64,000 nt of DNA from Ancylobacter polymorphus (GTDB lineage: Bacteria > Pseudomonadota > Alphaproteobacteria > Rhizobiales > Xanthobacteraceae). Where the stretch lies: contig NZ_JAUSUI010000012.1 of NCBI RefSeq assembly GCF_030813495.1, forward strand, positions 62,001 through 126,000, in the 5' to 3' direction. Positions within the stretch are counted from its first letter, which is position 1. Each line of letters opens with the position of its first letter. Position numbers and translations under genes: made by a program. The notes beneath the pieces are model-generated. The model was given only the letters and a program-made list of their open reading frames with translations, was not told the DNA's origin and made no database searches. Below, in pieces: positions 8,647 to 17,672 of the stretch.

Positions 8647-8988
8647 TCACGCCACCTTCTTAGCGGTCTTGGCGATCTCGGCCACTTCGCCCTCATAGGT
8701 CGCGACCTTGGCAGCGAACTCGGCGGGGCCCGCCTTCAGCGCGGCCTTGACGTCCGACGCCCAGGTGGTGTTGCGCAGGGTGAAGGTGTTGGTGGCCGAG
8801 GAGCCGTACTTCTTCGAGAACGCCACGTTCAGCTTGAACGGGATCGGCTCGGAAGCGAGATAGTTGGTGGTCGGGTGCTCCTTCACGAAAGCCGTATAGG
8901 CCTCGGCGACCTCCTGGTACTTCTCGGCGGCGATCAGCGCGTCGATCTGGGACAGCAGGGGCGGAAGCAGCGAATGAGGAGCGGTCAT
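8647..8988 (-). CDS. Small soluble protein of unknown function
   Basis: A 113-residue protein without signal peptide or membrane segment. Residues 1-45 are predicted helical (QIDALIAAEKYQEVAEAYTAF). The middle has a polar, Thr/Asn-rich stretch (NTFTLRNTTW), and the end is a short Ala/Lys-rich helix (EIAKTAKKVA). I do not recognise a family. The start at 8988 (MTAPHSL) is preferred because GGAACG lies upstream and the longer frame to 9180 reads like shadow coding. The gene has its own terminator and probably its own promoter, so it is a single-gene unit. Confidence 0.7.
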   Translation of the reverse strand: MTAPHSLLPPLLSQIDALIAAEKYQEVAEAYTAFVKEHPTTNYLASEPIPFKLNVAFSKKYGSSATNTFTLRNTTWASDVKAALKAGPAEFAAKVATYEGEVAEIAKTAKKVA

Positions 8989-9140
8989 GATGGGTCGTTC
9001 CCTTGGCAATTGGCTTGGCGTTCGGGTGCGGGGCGCCCCTGACGGGCGCGCCTGCGCACGGCTCTGGTATACAACACACCGGGCTGACGCCAAAGCGCGC
9101 AGTTGACACCAGCGGAGCGCAGCCCCCGCGCGCCGGGCGA

Positions 9141-9167
9141 AACGAAAACGGGGCGCCTGAGCGCCCC
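9141..9167 (-). terminator. Intrinsic terminator after glpX
   Basis: A GGGGCGC / GCGCCCC stem (9150-9167) with a 4-base loop, followed on the minus strand by GTTTTCGTTT (9149-9140). It lies about 30 bases past the glpX stop and closes the aminotransferase-hom-glpX unit. Confidence 0.85.
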
Positions 9168-9195
9168 GTCCATGTGTCATCCGCGTCTCGAAAAC

Positions 9196-10191
9196 TCAGC
9201 CGAGATGGAACTTGGAGAGGTCGCGATGCTCGGCTTCGATCCAGCGCACCGTGCCGGTGGCGGAGCGCATGACGACGGTGTGGGTCTTCACCACGCCCTT
9301 CTCATACTTCACGCCCTTGAGCAGATTGCCGGTGGTCACGCCCGTGGCCGCGATCAGGCAGTCGCCGCGCACCATGTCGGTGATGGTGTAGATCTTCTTG
9401 GGGTCGGTGACGCCCATCTTCTTGGCGCGCTCGCGCTTGGCTTCGCTGTCGAGGATGAGGCGGGTGTACATCTCCCCGCCGATGCAGCGCAGCGCCGCCG
9501 CCGCCAGCACGCCCTCGGGCGCGCCGCCCGTGCCGAGATAGATGTCGACGCCGGTCTCGTCCGGGTTGGTGGTGTGGATGACGCCGGCCACGTCGCCATC
9601 GGTGATGAGCTGCACGGCGGCACCGGTGCGGCGCACCGCCTCGATGATGGCGGCATGGCGCGGACGGTCGAGGATCAGCGCGCTGATCTCCGAAGGCTTC
9701 ACGCCCTTCGCCTTGGCCAGCGACTGGATATTGTCCTCGGGGCTGGCGTCGATGTCGATCGTGCCCTTGGGGTAGCCGGGGCCGATGGCGATCTTGTCCA
9801 TGTAGACGTCGGGCGCGTAGAGCATCGTGCCGCCCTCGGCCATCGCCATCACGGCGATCGAGCCGGGCATGTTCTTGGCGCAGAGCGTGGTGCCTTCCAG
9901 CGGATCGACGGCGATGTCCACCGCCGGGCCCTTGCCGGTGCCGACTTCCTCGCCAATGAACAGCATCGGCGCCTCGTCGCGTTCGCCCTCGCCGATGACG
10001 ATGCGGCCGGCGATGGGCAGGCGGTTCAGTTCGCGGCGCATGGCGTCCACCGCCGCCTTGTCCGCCGCCTTCTCGTCGCCCCGGCCGCGAAGGCTGGCCG
10101 ACGCCACCGCCGCCCGCTCGGTGACCCGCACCAGCTCGAGCGTCAGAATGCGCTCCAGCACCTGGTCCTCTTTGACCGTGATCCCCGACAT
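9196..10191 (-). CDS. glpX: Class II fructose-1,6-bisphosphatase GlpX
   Basis: A 331-residue protein, the usual GlpX length, hydrolysing fructose-1,6-bisphosphate to fructose-6-phosphate in gluconeogenesis (and in the Calvin cycle where present). Diagnostic motifs are GEGERDEAPMLFIGE (residues 68-82), the metal-binding DPLEGTT, and GTGGAPEGVLAAAALRCIGGEM. It starts 13 bases after the hom stop, so the two are co-transcribed. A terminator follows. This hom-glpX pairing is common in Hyphomicrobiales. Nothing unusual is seen in its residues. Confidence 0.97.
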   Translation of the reverse strand: MSGITVKEDQVLERILTLELVRVTERAAVASASLRGRGDEKAADKAAVDAMRRELNRLPIAGRIVIGEGERDEAPMLFIGEEVGTGKGPAVDIAVDPLEGTTLCAKNMPGSIAVMAMAEGGTMLYAPDVYMDKIAIGPGYPKGTIDIDASPEDNIQSLAKAKGVKPSEISALILDRPRHAAIIEAVRRTGAAVQLITDGDVAGVIHTTNPDETGVDIYLGTGGAPEGVLAAAALRCIGGEMYTRLILDSEAKRERAKKMGVTDPKKIYTITDMVRGDCLIAATGVTTGNLLKGVKYEKGVVKTHTVVMRSATGTVRWIEAEHRDLSKFHLG

Positions 10192-10204
10192 CGTCCCTGC
10201 CCCC

Positions 10205-11524
10205 TCAGTCCTTCTCGATCCGTATCACCTGCGGCGGCGAGGCGATGACGCCATCGATCTCGATGGCGGCGATCGCGCGGCGCACCGCGTCCTCATTGGT
10301 GGCGTAGGTGATCAGCACCACCGGTGCCGGATCCTCCGCGCTCTCCGCCCGGTCGCCCCCATGGGGACGGCCGCGACGGTGCTGCATTATGGACTCGAGC
10401 GAGATGTTCTGCTCGGCCATATGGCGGGCAATGGCGGCGGCCGTTCCCGGGCGGTCGACCGCGGCGAGGCGGATGTAATAGCCGCCCTCATGGCGCCGGA
10501 TGGCGGCCTTTTCCGCCGGCTGCAGGCTCTCGGCCGTCCAGCCGAAGGGCGCGCCGGCCTTGCCGGCGGCCGCGTCGCAGAGATCGGCCACCACCGCCGA
10601 GGCGGTGGCGTCGCCGCCCGCACCCGGCCCGACGAGGGTGAGCGCGACGGCATCGCCGTCGATCGCCACCGCATTGGTGACGCCGGAGACCTGCGCGATC
10701 GGCCAGTGCTTCGGCACCATGGTCGGGTGCACGCGCAGTTCCACCTCGGTGCCGATGCGGGCCGCGACGCCGAGCAGCTTGATGCGATAGCCGAGCTCGT
10801 CCGCCGCCTCGATGTCGGCCAGCGTGATCGAGCGGATACCCTCGATATGGATCGCCTCCGGGTCCGGCTTCACGCCGAAGGCAAGCGAGGCCAGAAGGGC
10901 GAGCTTGTGGGCGGTGTCGAAGCCGTCGACATCGAAGGTCGGATCAGCCTCGGCATAGCCGAGCTTCTGCGCCTGATCGAGGCAGGTGTCGAAGGACAGC
11001 CCCTCTTCCTGCATCCGGGTGAGGATGTAGTTGCAGGTGCCGTTGAGAATGCCGGAGACGCGGGCGATCTCGTTGCCGAGCAGCGCCTCGCGCAGGGTCT
11101 TGATGACGGGAATGCCACCGGCGACCGCCGCCTCGAAATGGATGGCGACACCCGCGGCTTCCGCCGCGCGGGCGAGTTCCACGCCGTGATGGGCGAGCAG
11201 CGCCTTGTTGGCGGTGACGATGGAATGGCCGGCGGCAATCGCCGCCTCCACCGCCGTCTTGGCGATGCCGTCCGGGCCGCCGATCAGCTCGACGAACACG
11301 TCGATGTCGGGGTCGCGCGCCAGTTCGACCGCGTCGTCGTACCAGCGAAGGCCGGTAAGGTCGCAGTCCCGGTTGCGCGAACGGTCGCGGGCGCTGACAG
11401 CCACCACTTCGACCGGCCGTCCCACCCGCGCGGCGATCGCTTCCGCGCGGCGGGCCAGCATGCGCACCACACCCGCGCCGACCGTACCGAGGCCGGCGAT
11501 GCCAATTTTCAGCGGCGGCGCCAT
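10205..11524 (-). CDS. hom: Homoserine dehydrogenase
   Basis: A 439-residue NAD(P)-dependent enzyme that reduces aspartate-semialdehyde to homoserine, the branch point to threonine and methionine. The Rossmann motif GIAGLGTVGAG is at residues 8-18. The catalytic-domain motif VTANKALLAHHG and the homoserine signature GILNGTCNYIL are both present. The last roughly 85 residues form an ACT domain (IRLAAVDRPGTAAAIARHM), consistent with threonine feedback inhibition. The start at 11524 (MAPPLKIG) is chosen over the longer frame because the Rossmann fold then begins at once. It is 58 bases downstream of the aminotransferase gene and 13 bases upstream of glpX. Confidence 0.97.
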   Translation of the reverse strand: MAPPLKIGIAGLGTVGAGVVRMLARRAEAIAARVGRPVEVVAVSARDRSRNRDCDLTGLRWYDDAVELARDPDIDVFVELIGGPDGIAKTAVEAAIAAGHSIVTANKALLAHHGVELARAAEAAGVAIHFEAAVAGGIPVIKTLREALLGNEIARVSGILNGTCNYILTRMQEEGLSFDTCLDQAQKLGYAEADPTFDVDGFDTAHKLALLASLAFGVKPDPEAIHIEGIRSITLADIEAADELGYRIKLLGVAARIGTEVELRVHPTMVPKHWPIAQVSGVTNAVAIDGDAVALTLVGPGAGGDATASAVVADLCDAAAGKAGAPFGWTAESLQPAEKAAIRRHEGGYYIRLAAVDRPGTAAAIARHMAEQNISLESIMQHRRGRPHGGDRAESAEDPAPVVLITYATNEDAVRRAIAAIEIDGVIASPPQVIRIEKD

Positions 11525-11582
11525 AATGTGTCCGAACTCAACAAACGTTCCGAATGCGGCGCCGCCCGAAAGGGCCGGGCCT

Positions 11583-12800
11583 TTAGCGCGCCGCGGCGAG
11601 AGGGACGACGTTGTGCAATGTTTCCGCGCCGGTTTCAAGGAAGCGGCGGATGTTGCGCGCGGCCTGGCGGATGCGCTGCTCATTCTCCACAAGGGCGATG
11701 CGCACATACTCGTCGCCATGCTCGCCGAAGCCGACACCCGGCGCGACGGCGACATCCGCCTTCTCGATCAGAAGCTTGGAGAATTCGAGGCTGCCGAGAT
11801 GACGGAACTTCGGCGGAATCGGCGCCCAGGCGAACATGGAGGCGGTGGGCACGGGAATGTCCCAACCCGCCTTGCCGAAACTGTCCACCAGCGCGTCGCG
11901 GCGCTTCTTGTAGACGCTGCGCATCTCGGCGATGCAGTCCTGCGGGCCGTTCAGCGCCGCGGTGGCGGCCACCTGGATGGGGGTGTAGGCGCCATAATCG
12001 AGATAGGACTTCACCCGCGCCAGCGCCGCGATCAGCCGGTCATTGCCGACCGCGAAGCCCATGCGCCAGCCGGCCATGGAGAAGGTCTTGGACATGGAGG
12101 TGAATTCCACCGTCACATCCATCGCGCCCGGCACCTGCAGCACCGAGGGAGGCGGGTTGTCGTCGAAATAGACCTCGGAATAGGCGAGGTCGGAGAGCAC
12201 GATCAGATCGTGCTTCTTCGCGAAGGCGACGACATCGCGGTAGAAGTCGAGGTCCGCCACCTGAGCGGTGGGGTTCGAGGGATAGCAGAGCACCAGCGCC
12301 AGCGGCGAGGGAATCGAATGCGCCACCGCGCGCTCCAGCGCGTGGAAGAATTCCGGGCCCGGCTCGCAGGGCACGGAGCGGATCGCGGCGCCGGCCATCA
12401 GGAAGCCGAAGGCATGGATGGGGTAGCTGGGGTTCGGCACCAGGATCACGTCGCCGGGGGCGGTGATGGCCTGCGCCATATTGGCGAAGCCTTCCTTAGA
12501 GCCGAGCGTCGCCACCACCTGGGTGTCGGGGTTCAGCTTCACACCGAAGCGGCGCTCGTAATAGGCCGCCTGGGCGCGGCGCAGGCCGGGAATGCCCTTG
12601 GAGGCGGAATAACGGTCGGTGCGCGGGCGACCGATCGTCTCCTTGAGCTTTTCCACCACATGGTCCGGGGCATCGAGGTCCGGATTGCCCATGCCGAGAT
12701 CGACGATGTCGGCGCCGCCATTGCGGGCGGTAGCCTTCACGCGGTTGACCTGCTCGAACACGTAAGGCGGCAGCCGGCGAATGCGATGGAAATCGGTCAT
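11583..12800 (-). CDS. PLP-dependent class I aminotransferase (AlaC / LL-DAP-aminotransferase-like)
   Basis: A 405-residue fold-type I aminotransferase. The Schiff-base lysine is Lys238 in SMSKTFSMAGWRMGF. The substrate/PLP motifs NPSYPIH, YPSNPTAQ and SDLAYSEVYFD are intact. It resembles the alanine/glutamate-pyruvate transaminase group (AlaC) that automated annotation often calls LL-diaminopimelate aminotransferase. Its place directly before hom suggests a role in aspartate-family or alanine metabolism, but the exact substrate is not settled. The start at 12800 (MTDFHRIRRLPPYVF) agrees with the family. It is the first gene of the aminotransferase-hom-glpX operon. Confidence 0.9.
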   Translation of the reverse strand: MTDFHRIRRLPPYVFEQVNRVKATARNGGADIVDLGMGNPDLDAPDHVVEKLKETIGRPRTDRYSASKGIPGLRRAQAAYYERRFGVKLNPDTQVVATLGSKEGFANMAQAITAPGDVILVPNPSYPIHAFGFLMAGAAIRSVPCEPGPEFFHALERAVAHSIPSPLALVLCYPSNPTAQVADLDFYRDVVAFAKKHDLIVLSDLAYSEVYFDDNPPPSVLQVPGAMDVTVEFTSMSKTFSMAGWRMGFAVGNDRLIAALARVKSYLDYGAYTPIQVAATAALNGPQDCIAEMRSVYKKRRDALVDSFGKAGWDIPVPTASMFAWAPIPPKFRHLGSLEFSKLLIEKADVAVAPGVGFGEHGDEYVRIALVENEQRIRQAARNIRRFLETGAETLHNVVPLAAAR

Positions 12801-12937
12801 GGGTCTCAAGCTCCAGGCCGCCCCGTTCCTAGGAGACGGCGTCACGCGCGCTTCATATCACCTCTCGCGCGCCCGCACAGCGAGGGATGTCAGACTAAAG
12901 GGGCAGAAGGATGGTAATCGCGCGCCCCGCGGCGCGC

Positions 12938-13333
12938 TTACTGGCCGGCCTGCCCGTCCTGTCCGTCCTCGATCTGGCGGAGCATCTCCTTCTCGCGCTG
13001 GCTGGCGAGATTTTCGAGGTTCTTCTGCATTGCCTGCTGCTGTTGCGGGGTCATCACCGGCCGGTCGCCGATCTGCGCCGGGGCCCCGAAAGTCGGATAG
13101 GCCGGCTCCGGCAGCTTCTGGCGACCGACCGGAGCTGGCGCGGCCCGCGAGGAATCCGCCGAGGCTGCCGCCGATTCGCCCGATCCCGAGGTCTCCGCCG
13201 CGCCGGGCCCACTGGTGGACCTTTCCAGCGAAGCACAGCCGGCAAGCGCCAGCGCGGCAAGCGCGGCGCCAGCGAGAAGAAATGTGCGCGCGACGGACGT
13301 GCCGCCCTGCCTGCCCTGCCCGTGATCCACCAT
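12938..13333 (-). CDS. Small putative lipoprotein, Gln/Glu-rich C-terminus
   Basis: A 131-residue protein with a lipobox LAGC at residues 30-33 after an alanine/leucine-rich signal, so Cys33 should be lipidated. Ser/Ala/Gly/Pro-rich disorder covers about residues 35-75. The rest is a charged helical stretch with [20 protein letters not shown], which could be a coiled coil. The function is unknown. The start at 13333 has a GGGGAGGG ribosome-binding site; it adds a rather long n-region of about 15 residues before the signal. It is divergent from phaC, with about 85 bases between them. Confidence 0.75.
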   Translation of the reverse strand: MVDHGQGRQGGTSVARTFLLAGAALAALALAGCASLERSTSGPGAAETSGSGESAAASADSSRAAPAPVGRQKLPEPAYPTFGAPAQIGDRPVMTPQQQQAMQKNLENLASQREKEMLRQIEDGQDGQAGQ

Positions 13334-13418
13334 GCCCTCCCCTCAGGCGTCGGCCATCTCCCGCTGCCGCGCGGAACCGGCCGTTACGCACTCGCTAGCA
13401 CCGGATGGCGCGTCTATT

Positions 13419-15815
13419 ATGGCCACCTATGAACGTACCAACCCGCGGGGACAAGCGGTGAGCAGCCGACGCAGCAGATCGATACCGTCCGCCCCGGCAA
13501 AATCCACGCCGGCGAAAACGATTGAGGCGCAGCGCACAGCGCCGGCCGACGCGCTGGCGGCTCCGCCGAAGCCGGCGGCGCGCAAGCGTGTGACCAAAAC
13601 GGTCGCGGCGGCACAGCCGACCGTACCCGCACCGGCGGCGGCGGCGCCAAAGGCGTCGACCCCGGACGTAGCGGCGAAAATACCGGCGGCGAAAAAACCG
13701 GCGGCGAAAAAACCGGCCGCCAAGAGCCCGGCCGCCAAGAGCCCGGCGCAGCCTAAGGTGGCGGTCGAAAAGCCGGCGACAGCAACTCCGGCGCGCACGC
13801 CCGCACGGAAAAAGCCGCTCACCGCCATCGCCGCCGAAACGTCCGCGACGGCCACCGTGCCCCGCACGCGACCGGTGAAGGCTGGCGGCGCCGCGCCGAA
13901 GCCAGTTTCCGCAGCGCCGCCCCCGCCCCCCAAGGCGCCGGAAGCGGCGGCCCCCTCCTCCCAGGCCGAACCTTCTGCGTCAAAGCCCTCGCCATCCAAA
14001 CCGGCCCCGGAAGCCGCCGCGCCGGAGACGCCGCGCCCCGGCGCGATCGATCTCGAAGCCTTCGCCGCCAATCTCGCGCGGATGATGGAGGAAGGTGGGC
14101 GGGCCATGGCCGCCTATCTGCGCCCGCGCGAGGAAGGCCGCATTCGCGACGATGTGGCGGAAGAACTGACCGAGGTCGCCAAGACCATTGGCAATGTCGC
14201 GGAATATTGGCTTGCCGATCCGCAGCGCACGGTGGAAGCGCAGTCACGGCTGATCGGCGGTTATCTCGAACTCTGGACCACGGCGCTGAAACGCCTCGGC
14301 GGCGAGAAGACCCGGCCAGTGGTGGAGCCCGCCACCCGCGACTCGCGCTTCGCCGACCCGGAGTGGAACTCGAATCCATTCTTCGATGCGCTCAAGCAGG
14401 CCTATCTCCTCACCGCCAACTGGGCGGCGGACATGGTGGAAGAGGCCGAGATCGACGCTCGCACGAAGCACAAGGCGGAGTTCTATGTGCGCCAGATCGC
14501 CGGCGCGGTCTCGCCCTCCAATTTCGTCCTGACCAATCCGGAGCTGCTGCGCACCACGCTCGCCTCGAATGGCGAGAACCTCGTGCGCGGCATGAAGATG
14601 CTGGCCGAGGACATCGAGGCCGGCGGCGGCGACCTGAAGATCCGCCAGACCGACGATTCCAAGTTCCGTGTCGGGGAGAATCTCGCGGTCACGCCCGGCA
14701 AGGTGATTTTCCAGAACGAGCTGATGCAGCTCATCCAGTACGCGCCGCAGACCGAAAGCGTGCTGGCGACGCCGGTGGTGATCATCCCGCCCTGGATCAA
14801 CAAGTTCTACGTGCTCGACCTGACGGCGGAGAAATCCTTCGTACGCTGGGCGGTGGAAAGCGGGCTCACCGTTTTCATGGTGTCCTGGGTCAATCCCGGC
14901 CCCGAACTCGCCGCCAAGGGCTTCGAGGACTATATGAAGGACGGTGTGCTCACCGCCTTCGACGTGGCGAAGAAGGCGACAGGCGCCAAGGACTTCCACG
15001 CGGTGGGCTATTGCGTCGGCGGCACCATGCTGGCGATGACCCTGGCCTGGCTGGCCGCCACCGGTGCCAAGCCCGGCCTCGCCAGCGCCACCTTCCTCAC
15101 CACCCAGGTCGATTTCACCTATGCCGGCGACCTCAAAGTGTTCATCGACGAGGAGCAGGTCGCCAGCCTTGAACGCAAGATGCTGGAAGCGGGGGTTATG
15201 GAAGGCAGCAAGATGGCTAATGCCTTCAACATGCTGCGTGCCAATGATCTTATCTGGCCCTATGTGGTGAACAACTATCTCAAGGGGCAGGCACCGTTTC
15301 CGTTCGACATTCTCTACTGGAACGCGGATTCGACCCGGCTGCCGGCGGCCAACCATTCCTTCTATCTGCGCAATTGCTATCTCGACAACAAGCTGGCGCA
15401 GGGTAGCCTGATGCTGGCCGGCAAGACGCTGGACCTGAAGGCCATCGACCTGCCGATGTACAGCGTAGCGACGCGCGAGGACCACATCGCCCCGGCGGCC
15501 TCGGTGTTCCTCGGCCTGCAGAAATTCGCCCGGCCCGGCCGCTTCGTACTGGCCGGCTCCGGCCATATTGCCGGTGTCATCAACCCGCCGGCGCGCGGCA
15601 AGTACCAGTACTGGACCGGCGGGCCGGCAGCGGGAAAGCTGGAGGACTGGATCGCCAAGGCCGAAATGCACCCCGGCTCCTGGTGGCCGGACTGGCGCGG
15701 CTGGATCGAGGAACGCGGTAGCGCACGCGTGCCCGCCAGCACCCGCATCCCGGGCGAGGGGCCCTACAAGGCGATCGAGGACGCACCGGGCAGCTATGTG
15801 AAGGTGCGCTCGTGA
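13419..15815 (+). CDS. phaC: Class I poly(3-hydroxyalkanoate) synthase PhaC with a long basic, histone-H1-like N-terminal region
   Basis: The protein has 798 residues, while class I PhaC is usually about 580-620. Residues from about 208 on are an ordinary PhaC: the N-terminal domain, then the lipase-box-like GYCVGG with catalytic Cys532, Asp688 (TREDHIAP) and His716 (GSGHIAG). It polymerises hydroxyacyl-CoA into storage polyester at the granule surface. The first roughly 205 residues are Ala/Pro/Lys-rich with [20 protein letters not shown] repeats, like histone H1 tails and the DNA-binding tail of the phasin PhaF. The start MATYERTNP resembles the beginning of other alphaproteobacterial PhaC proteins, so the basic region looks inserted rather than a mis-called start. 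No frameshift is seen. Confidence 0.95.
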   Translation: MATYERTNPRGQAVSSRRSRSIPSAPAKSTPAKTIEAQRTAPADALAAPPKPAARKRVTKTVAAAQPTVPAPAAAAPKASTPDVAAKIPAAKKPAAKKPAAKSPAAKSPAQPKVAVEKPATATPARTPARKKPLTAIAAETSATATVPRTRPVKAGGAAPKPVSAAPPPPPKAPEAAAPSSQAEPSASKPSPSKPAPEAAAPETPRPGAIDLEAFAANLARMMEEGGRAMAAYLRPREEGRIRDDVAEELTEVAKTIGNVAEYWLADPQRTVEAQSRLIGGYLELWTTALKRLGGEKTRPVVEPATRDSRFADPEWNSNPFFDALKQAYLLTANWAADMVEEAEIDARTKHKAEFYVRQIAGAVSPSNFVLTNPELLRTTLASNGENLVRGMKMLAEDIEAGGGDLKIRQTDDSKFRVGENLAVTPGKVIFQNELMQLIQYAPQTESVLATPVVIIPPWINKFYVLDLTAEKSFVRWAVESGLTVFMVSWVNPGPELAAKGFEDYMKDGVLTAFDVAKKATGAKDFHAVGYCVGGTMLAMTLAWLAATGAKPGLASATFLTTQVDFTYAGDLKVFIDEEQVASLERKMLEAGVMEGSKMANAFNMLRANDLIWPYVVNNYLKGQAPFPFDILYWNADSTRLPAANHSFYLRNCYLDNKLAQGSLMLAGKTLDLKAIDLPMYSVATREDHIAPAASVFLGLQKFARPGRFVLAGSGHIAGVINPPARGKYQYWTGGPAAGKLEDWIAKAEMHPGSWWPDWRGWIEERGSARVPASTRIPGEGPYKAIEDAPGSYVKVRS
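13683..13742 (+). repeat. 15-bp tandem repeats inside phaC encoding PAAK[K/S] units
   Basis: Two exact copies of CCGGCGGCGAAAAAA are followed by two exact copies of CCGGCCGCCAAGAGC. Each unit is 15 bp and encodes one pentapeptide (PAAKK or PAAKS), so gain or loss of units stays in frame. It lies in the disordered N-terminal region of PhaC. Confidence 0.9.
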
Positions 15816-15872
15816 TGCGGGCCACCGCCTCCGCCCACACCCGCCGCGCGGCGCGCCGGCCAAGAGCCTGAC

Positions 15873-16541
15873 GTGGACGAGTGGCTCGCCCTGACCATCT
15901 CTGCCGTCGGCGCGGCGAGCACCGCTGTCGGCGTGCTCGCCGCGCTCTGGCAGTATCGCCGCAACAGCCTGGAGAGCCGGCGCCGTGACCGGCGCGACAA
16001 GGCCGTGGTCGCGGCCAACGAGATGGAAGTTTTCGGACAGGACCCCTCCGTCAAGAACGCGCTGGCGATGCTCGACTGGGACCCGCCAGTGCTCCAGCTC
16101 GCCCTGGCCGACGGCACGTCACGGGCGGTGCGGGTCGACAGCGACCTTTTCATCGCGGCCCTCCGCTCCAGCCAGGCGCCGGCGCCTGGGGGCTGGCCCT
16201 GGCTACCGGACGATGATCGCCGCCGCCTCGCCGAGATCGCCCGCAGGGGCCCCGGCTTCACACTCGAAGAAACCGCGATCCGCAGTATTTTCGACCGTTT
16301 TCTTGACCGGCTCGAACGCATCGAGACGCTGATCGAGCGCGACGTGATCTCAGCCGAGGATTTCGAGACCCACTTCGCCTATTGGCTCGACCTCATGGGC
16401 GAGATCCCGTCGGCTTCGCTCAGCCACTTCGCCGCGCTCAAGCGCGCCGCGCTGTGGGGCTATATCGACCATTACCGCTTCTCGAACACGCGCAAGCTGT
16501 TCGCGCGCTACAAGCGGGCGACACTGCGGCCGGTCGGCTGA
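15873..16541 (+). CDS. Membrane-anchored protein of unknown function
   Basis: A 222-residue protein with one N-terminal membrane helix (about residues 5-27, LTISAVGAASTAVGVLAALW) and then a long charged cytoplasmic part. That part begins with a strongly basic helix (RRNSLESRRRDRRDK) and later holds amphipathic helices (FDRFLDRLERIETLIERD). It has no catalytic motif I can name. The start is GTG at 15873, 57 bases after phaC, which suggests co-transcription. Its stop at 16541 lies only three bases from the argC-like stop in the duplicated fragment that follows, i.e. the two ends are convergent. Confidence 0.7.
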   Translation: MDEWLALTISAVGAASTAVGVLAALWQYRRNSLESRRRDRRDKAVVAANEMEVFGQDPSVKNALAMLDWDPPVLQLALADGTSRAVRVDSDLFIAALRSSQAPAPGGWPWLPDDDRRRLAEIARRGPGFTLEETAIRSIFDRFLDRLERIETLIERDVISAEDFETHFAYWLDLMGEIPSASLSHFAALKRAALWGYIDHYRFSNTRKLFARYKRATLRPVG

Positions 16542-16542
16542 T

Positions 16543-16624
16543 CCTCACGGGAACCGCGCGATCTGCTCCAGACCCAGCGTCTCGGGATAGCCGAGCACGA
16601 AGTTCATGTTCTGCACCGCCTGGC
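16543..16624. repeat. Direct repeat, distal copy: duplicated argC 3' end
   Basis: These 82 bases match 17673-17754 at 80 positions. They contain the argC stop codon and the last 26 codons in antisense. The copy reads QAVQNMNFVLGYPETLGLEQ, then IARFP, where argC has L for F and L for R. Identity begins at the two bases beside the stop and ends abruptly at 16624. Confidence 0.93.
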
Positions 16625-17617
16625 ATTCAGCACACCAACCACATTGTCGTAGCCGCACTGAGCGGCGAAAGAGAGCGGGAAGATAAGAAATACGACCGCT
16701 GCCAGCATATAAACGATCTGCATCGCGGGAGCTTCCGGAAAATAAATATACTTTACAACCAAGAATACAATTCTGTGCCCGAGATACATGAAGAAGCTGG
16801 CATAGGCCACATATCGAAACAACGTCGCGAATTTCACGGCCCGCACCCTCGTCACCGTGACCGCAAAGACCAATGACGCAAAAAAGAGGGCGAAGGGCGT
16901 CGCACGCAAATCCGTCTCCAATTCGGTAAAATCGGAACGCGTTGAAAGAACAAGCGCGGCCAGTGTTCCAACGCCGACCGCGATCGGCAGCGCAGCACCG
17001 GTTGACAGGACGCGGCCAGCCATGAATACGCCGGCTGCGAAAGAAGGGAAGTAGATCAGCAGCCTGACATCCAGTCGCCCCGTGGCAAAATTGTATAAAT
17101 ATCCAGAAACCATGAATGAAAAACAAACAAATACATACAAAATAGTATCTCTGCGAAATTTAGCCAATACAGGGACAGTGCAGTAGCATATAATCAGAGC
17201 AGTTATGAACCACAAAGTCATCGGAGCCGGCTTCGCGAACATTGATATCAAAAATACACTTCGTATAAAAACGCCAATGCTTTCAAGATTAAGAATCAGG
17301 AAGAAAATCGATGCAACCAGGTACGGCGGATAGATTCTAATGAACCGCTCGGCAAGGAAACGGAACGTACCGCCACTTTCCAGGCCCGACACCTTTTTCG
17401 CGGGCGACACCATGTAACCGGAGATCAGAAAAAAAAGCGCCAACGCCCCGACGGTGAGATGGGTGGTGATGGCATTCTGATAGCTGGCGTTGGAGATGTA
17501 ATTCCCGAGATGCCAGAACGCGACAATGTAGAGAACGCTGACGCAACGCAGCACGTCGATCGACTCAATCCGACGCCTCTGCAACGCGGCAGGGAAGGCT
17601 GTCAATTCGCGCCACAT
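16604..17617 (-). CDS. Acyltransferase 3 (OafA/NodX-type) integral membrane protein, probably horizontally acquired
   Basis: A 337-residue protein with about ten membrane helices. It has acyltransferase-3 features: IDVLRCVSVLYIVAFWHLGNY at the start with the conserved His, LFFLISGYMVS, then the RFIRIYPPYL motif. Such enzymes move acetyl or other acyl groups onto surface sugars (O-antigen, Nod factor, capsule). Base composition is visibly lower in GC, with codons such as AAT and ATA that are rare in the neighbours. The start at 17617 has a GGAG site. The last seven codons and the stop lie inside the argC duplicate, so the native C-terminus may have been replaced. It sits 57 bases after argC on the same strand and may rely on that promoter. 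Confidence 0.85.
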   Translation of the reverse strand: MWRELTAFPAALQRRRIESIDVLRCVSVLYIVAFWHLGNYISNASYQNAITTHLTVGALALFFLISGYMVSPAKKVSGLESGGTFRFLAERFIRIYPPYLVASIFFLILNLESIGVFIRSVFLISMFAKPAPMTLWFITALIICYCTVPVLAKFRRDTILYVFVCFSFMVSGYLYNFATGRLDVRLLIYFPSFAAGVFMAGRVLSTGAALPIAVGVGTLAALVLSTRSDFTELETDLRATPFALFFASLVFAVTVTRVRAVKFATLFRYVAYASFFMYLGHRIVFLVVKYIYFPEAPAMQIVYMLAAVVFLIFPLSFAAQCGYDNVVGVLNARRCRT

Positions 17618-17672
17618 GATCGCTCCGCGGTCCCGGACGGATAAAACTGTGGCTCCCGCAGGCACGCCGCCC

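Larger units (their letters stand above)
16543..17672. mobile_element. Acyltransferase island inserted at the argC 3' end, flanked by 82-bp direct repeats
   Basis: The unit is 1130 bp: one argC-3' copy plus about 1.05 kb of lower-GC DNA carrying a single acyltransferase gene. The second repeat copy is the real argC end at 17673. This is the arrangement left when DNA carrying its own argC 3' end joins the chromosome, by homologous recombination or site-specific integration into the gene end, and argC is restored. No integrase or transposase is present, so the mechanism is inferred. Confidence 0.7.

Noticed and set aside
14244-15863. 539-codon frame antisense to phaC
   Set aside because: It is a shadow of the PhaC coding sequence; composition is His/Arg/Gly-rich without domain features.
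16545-17126. 193-codon minus-strand frame ending in the argC-like C-terminus
   Set aside because: Its 5' part is in another frame of the acyltransferase gene; only the last 25 codons are meaningful as the argC duplicate, so it is not a separate gene.
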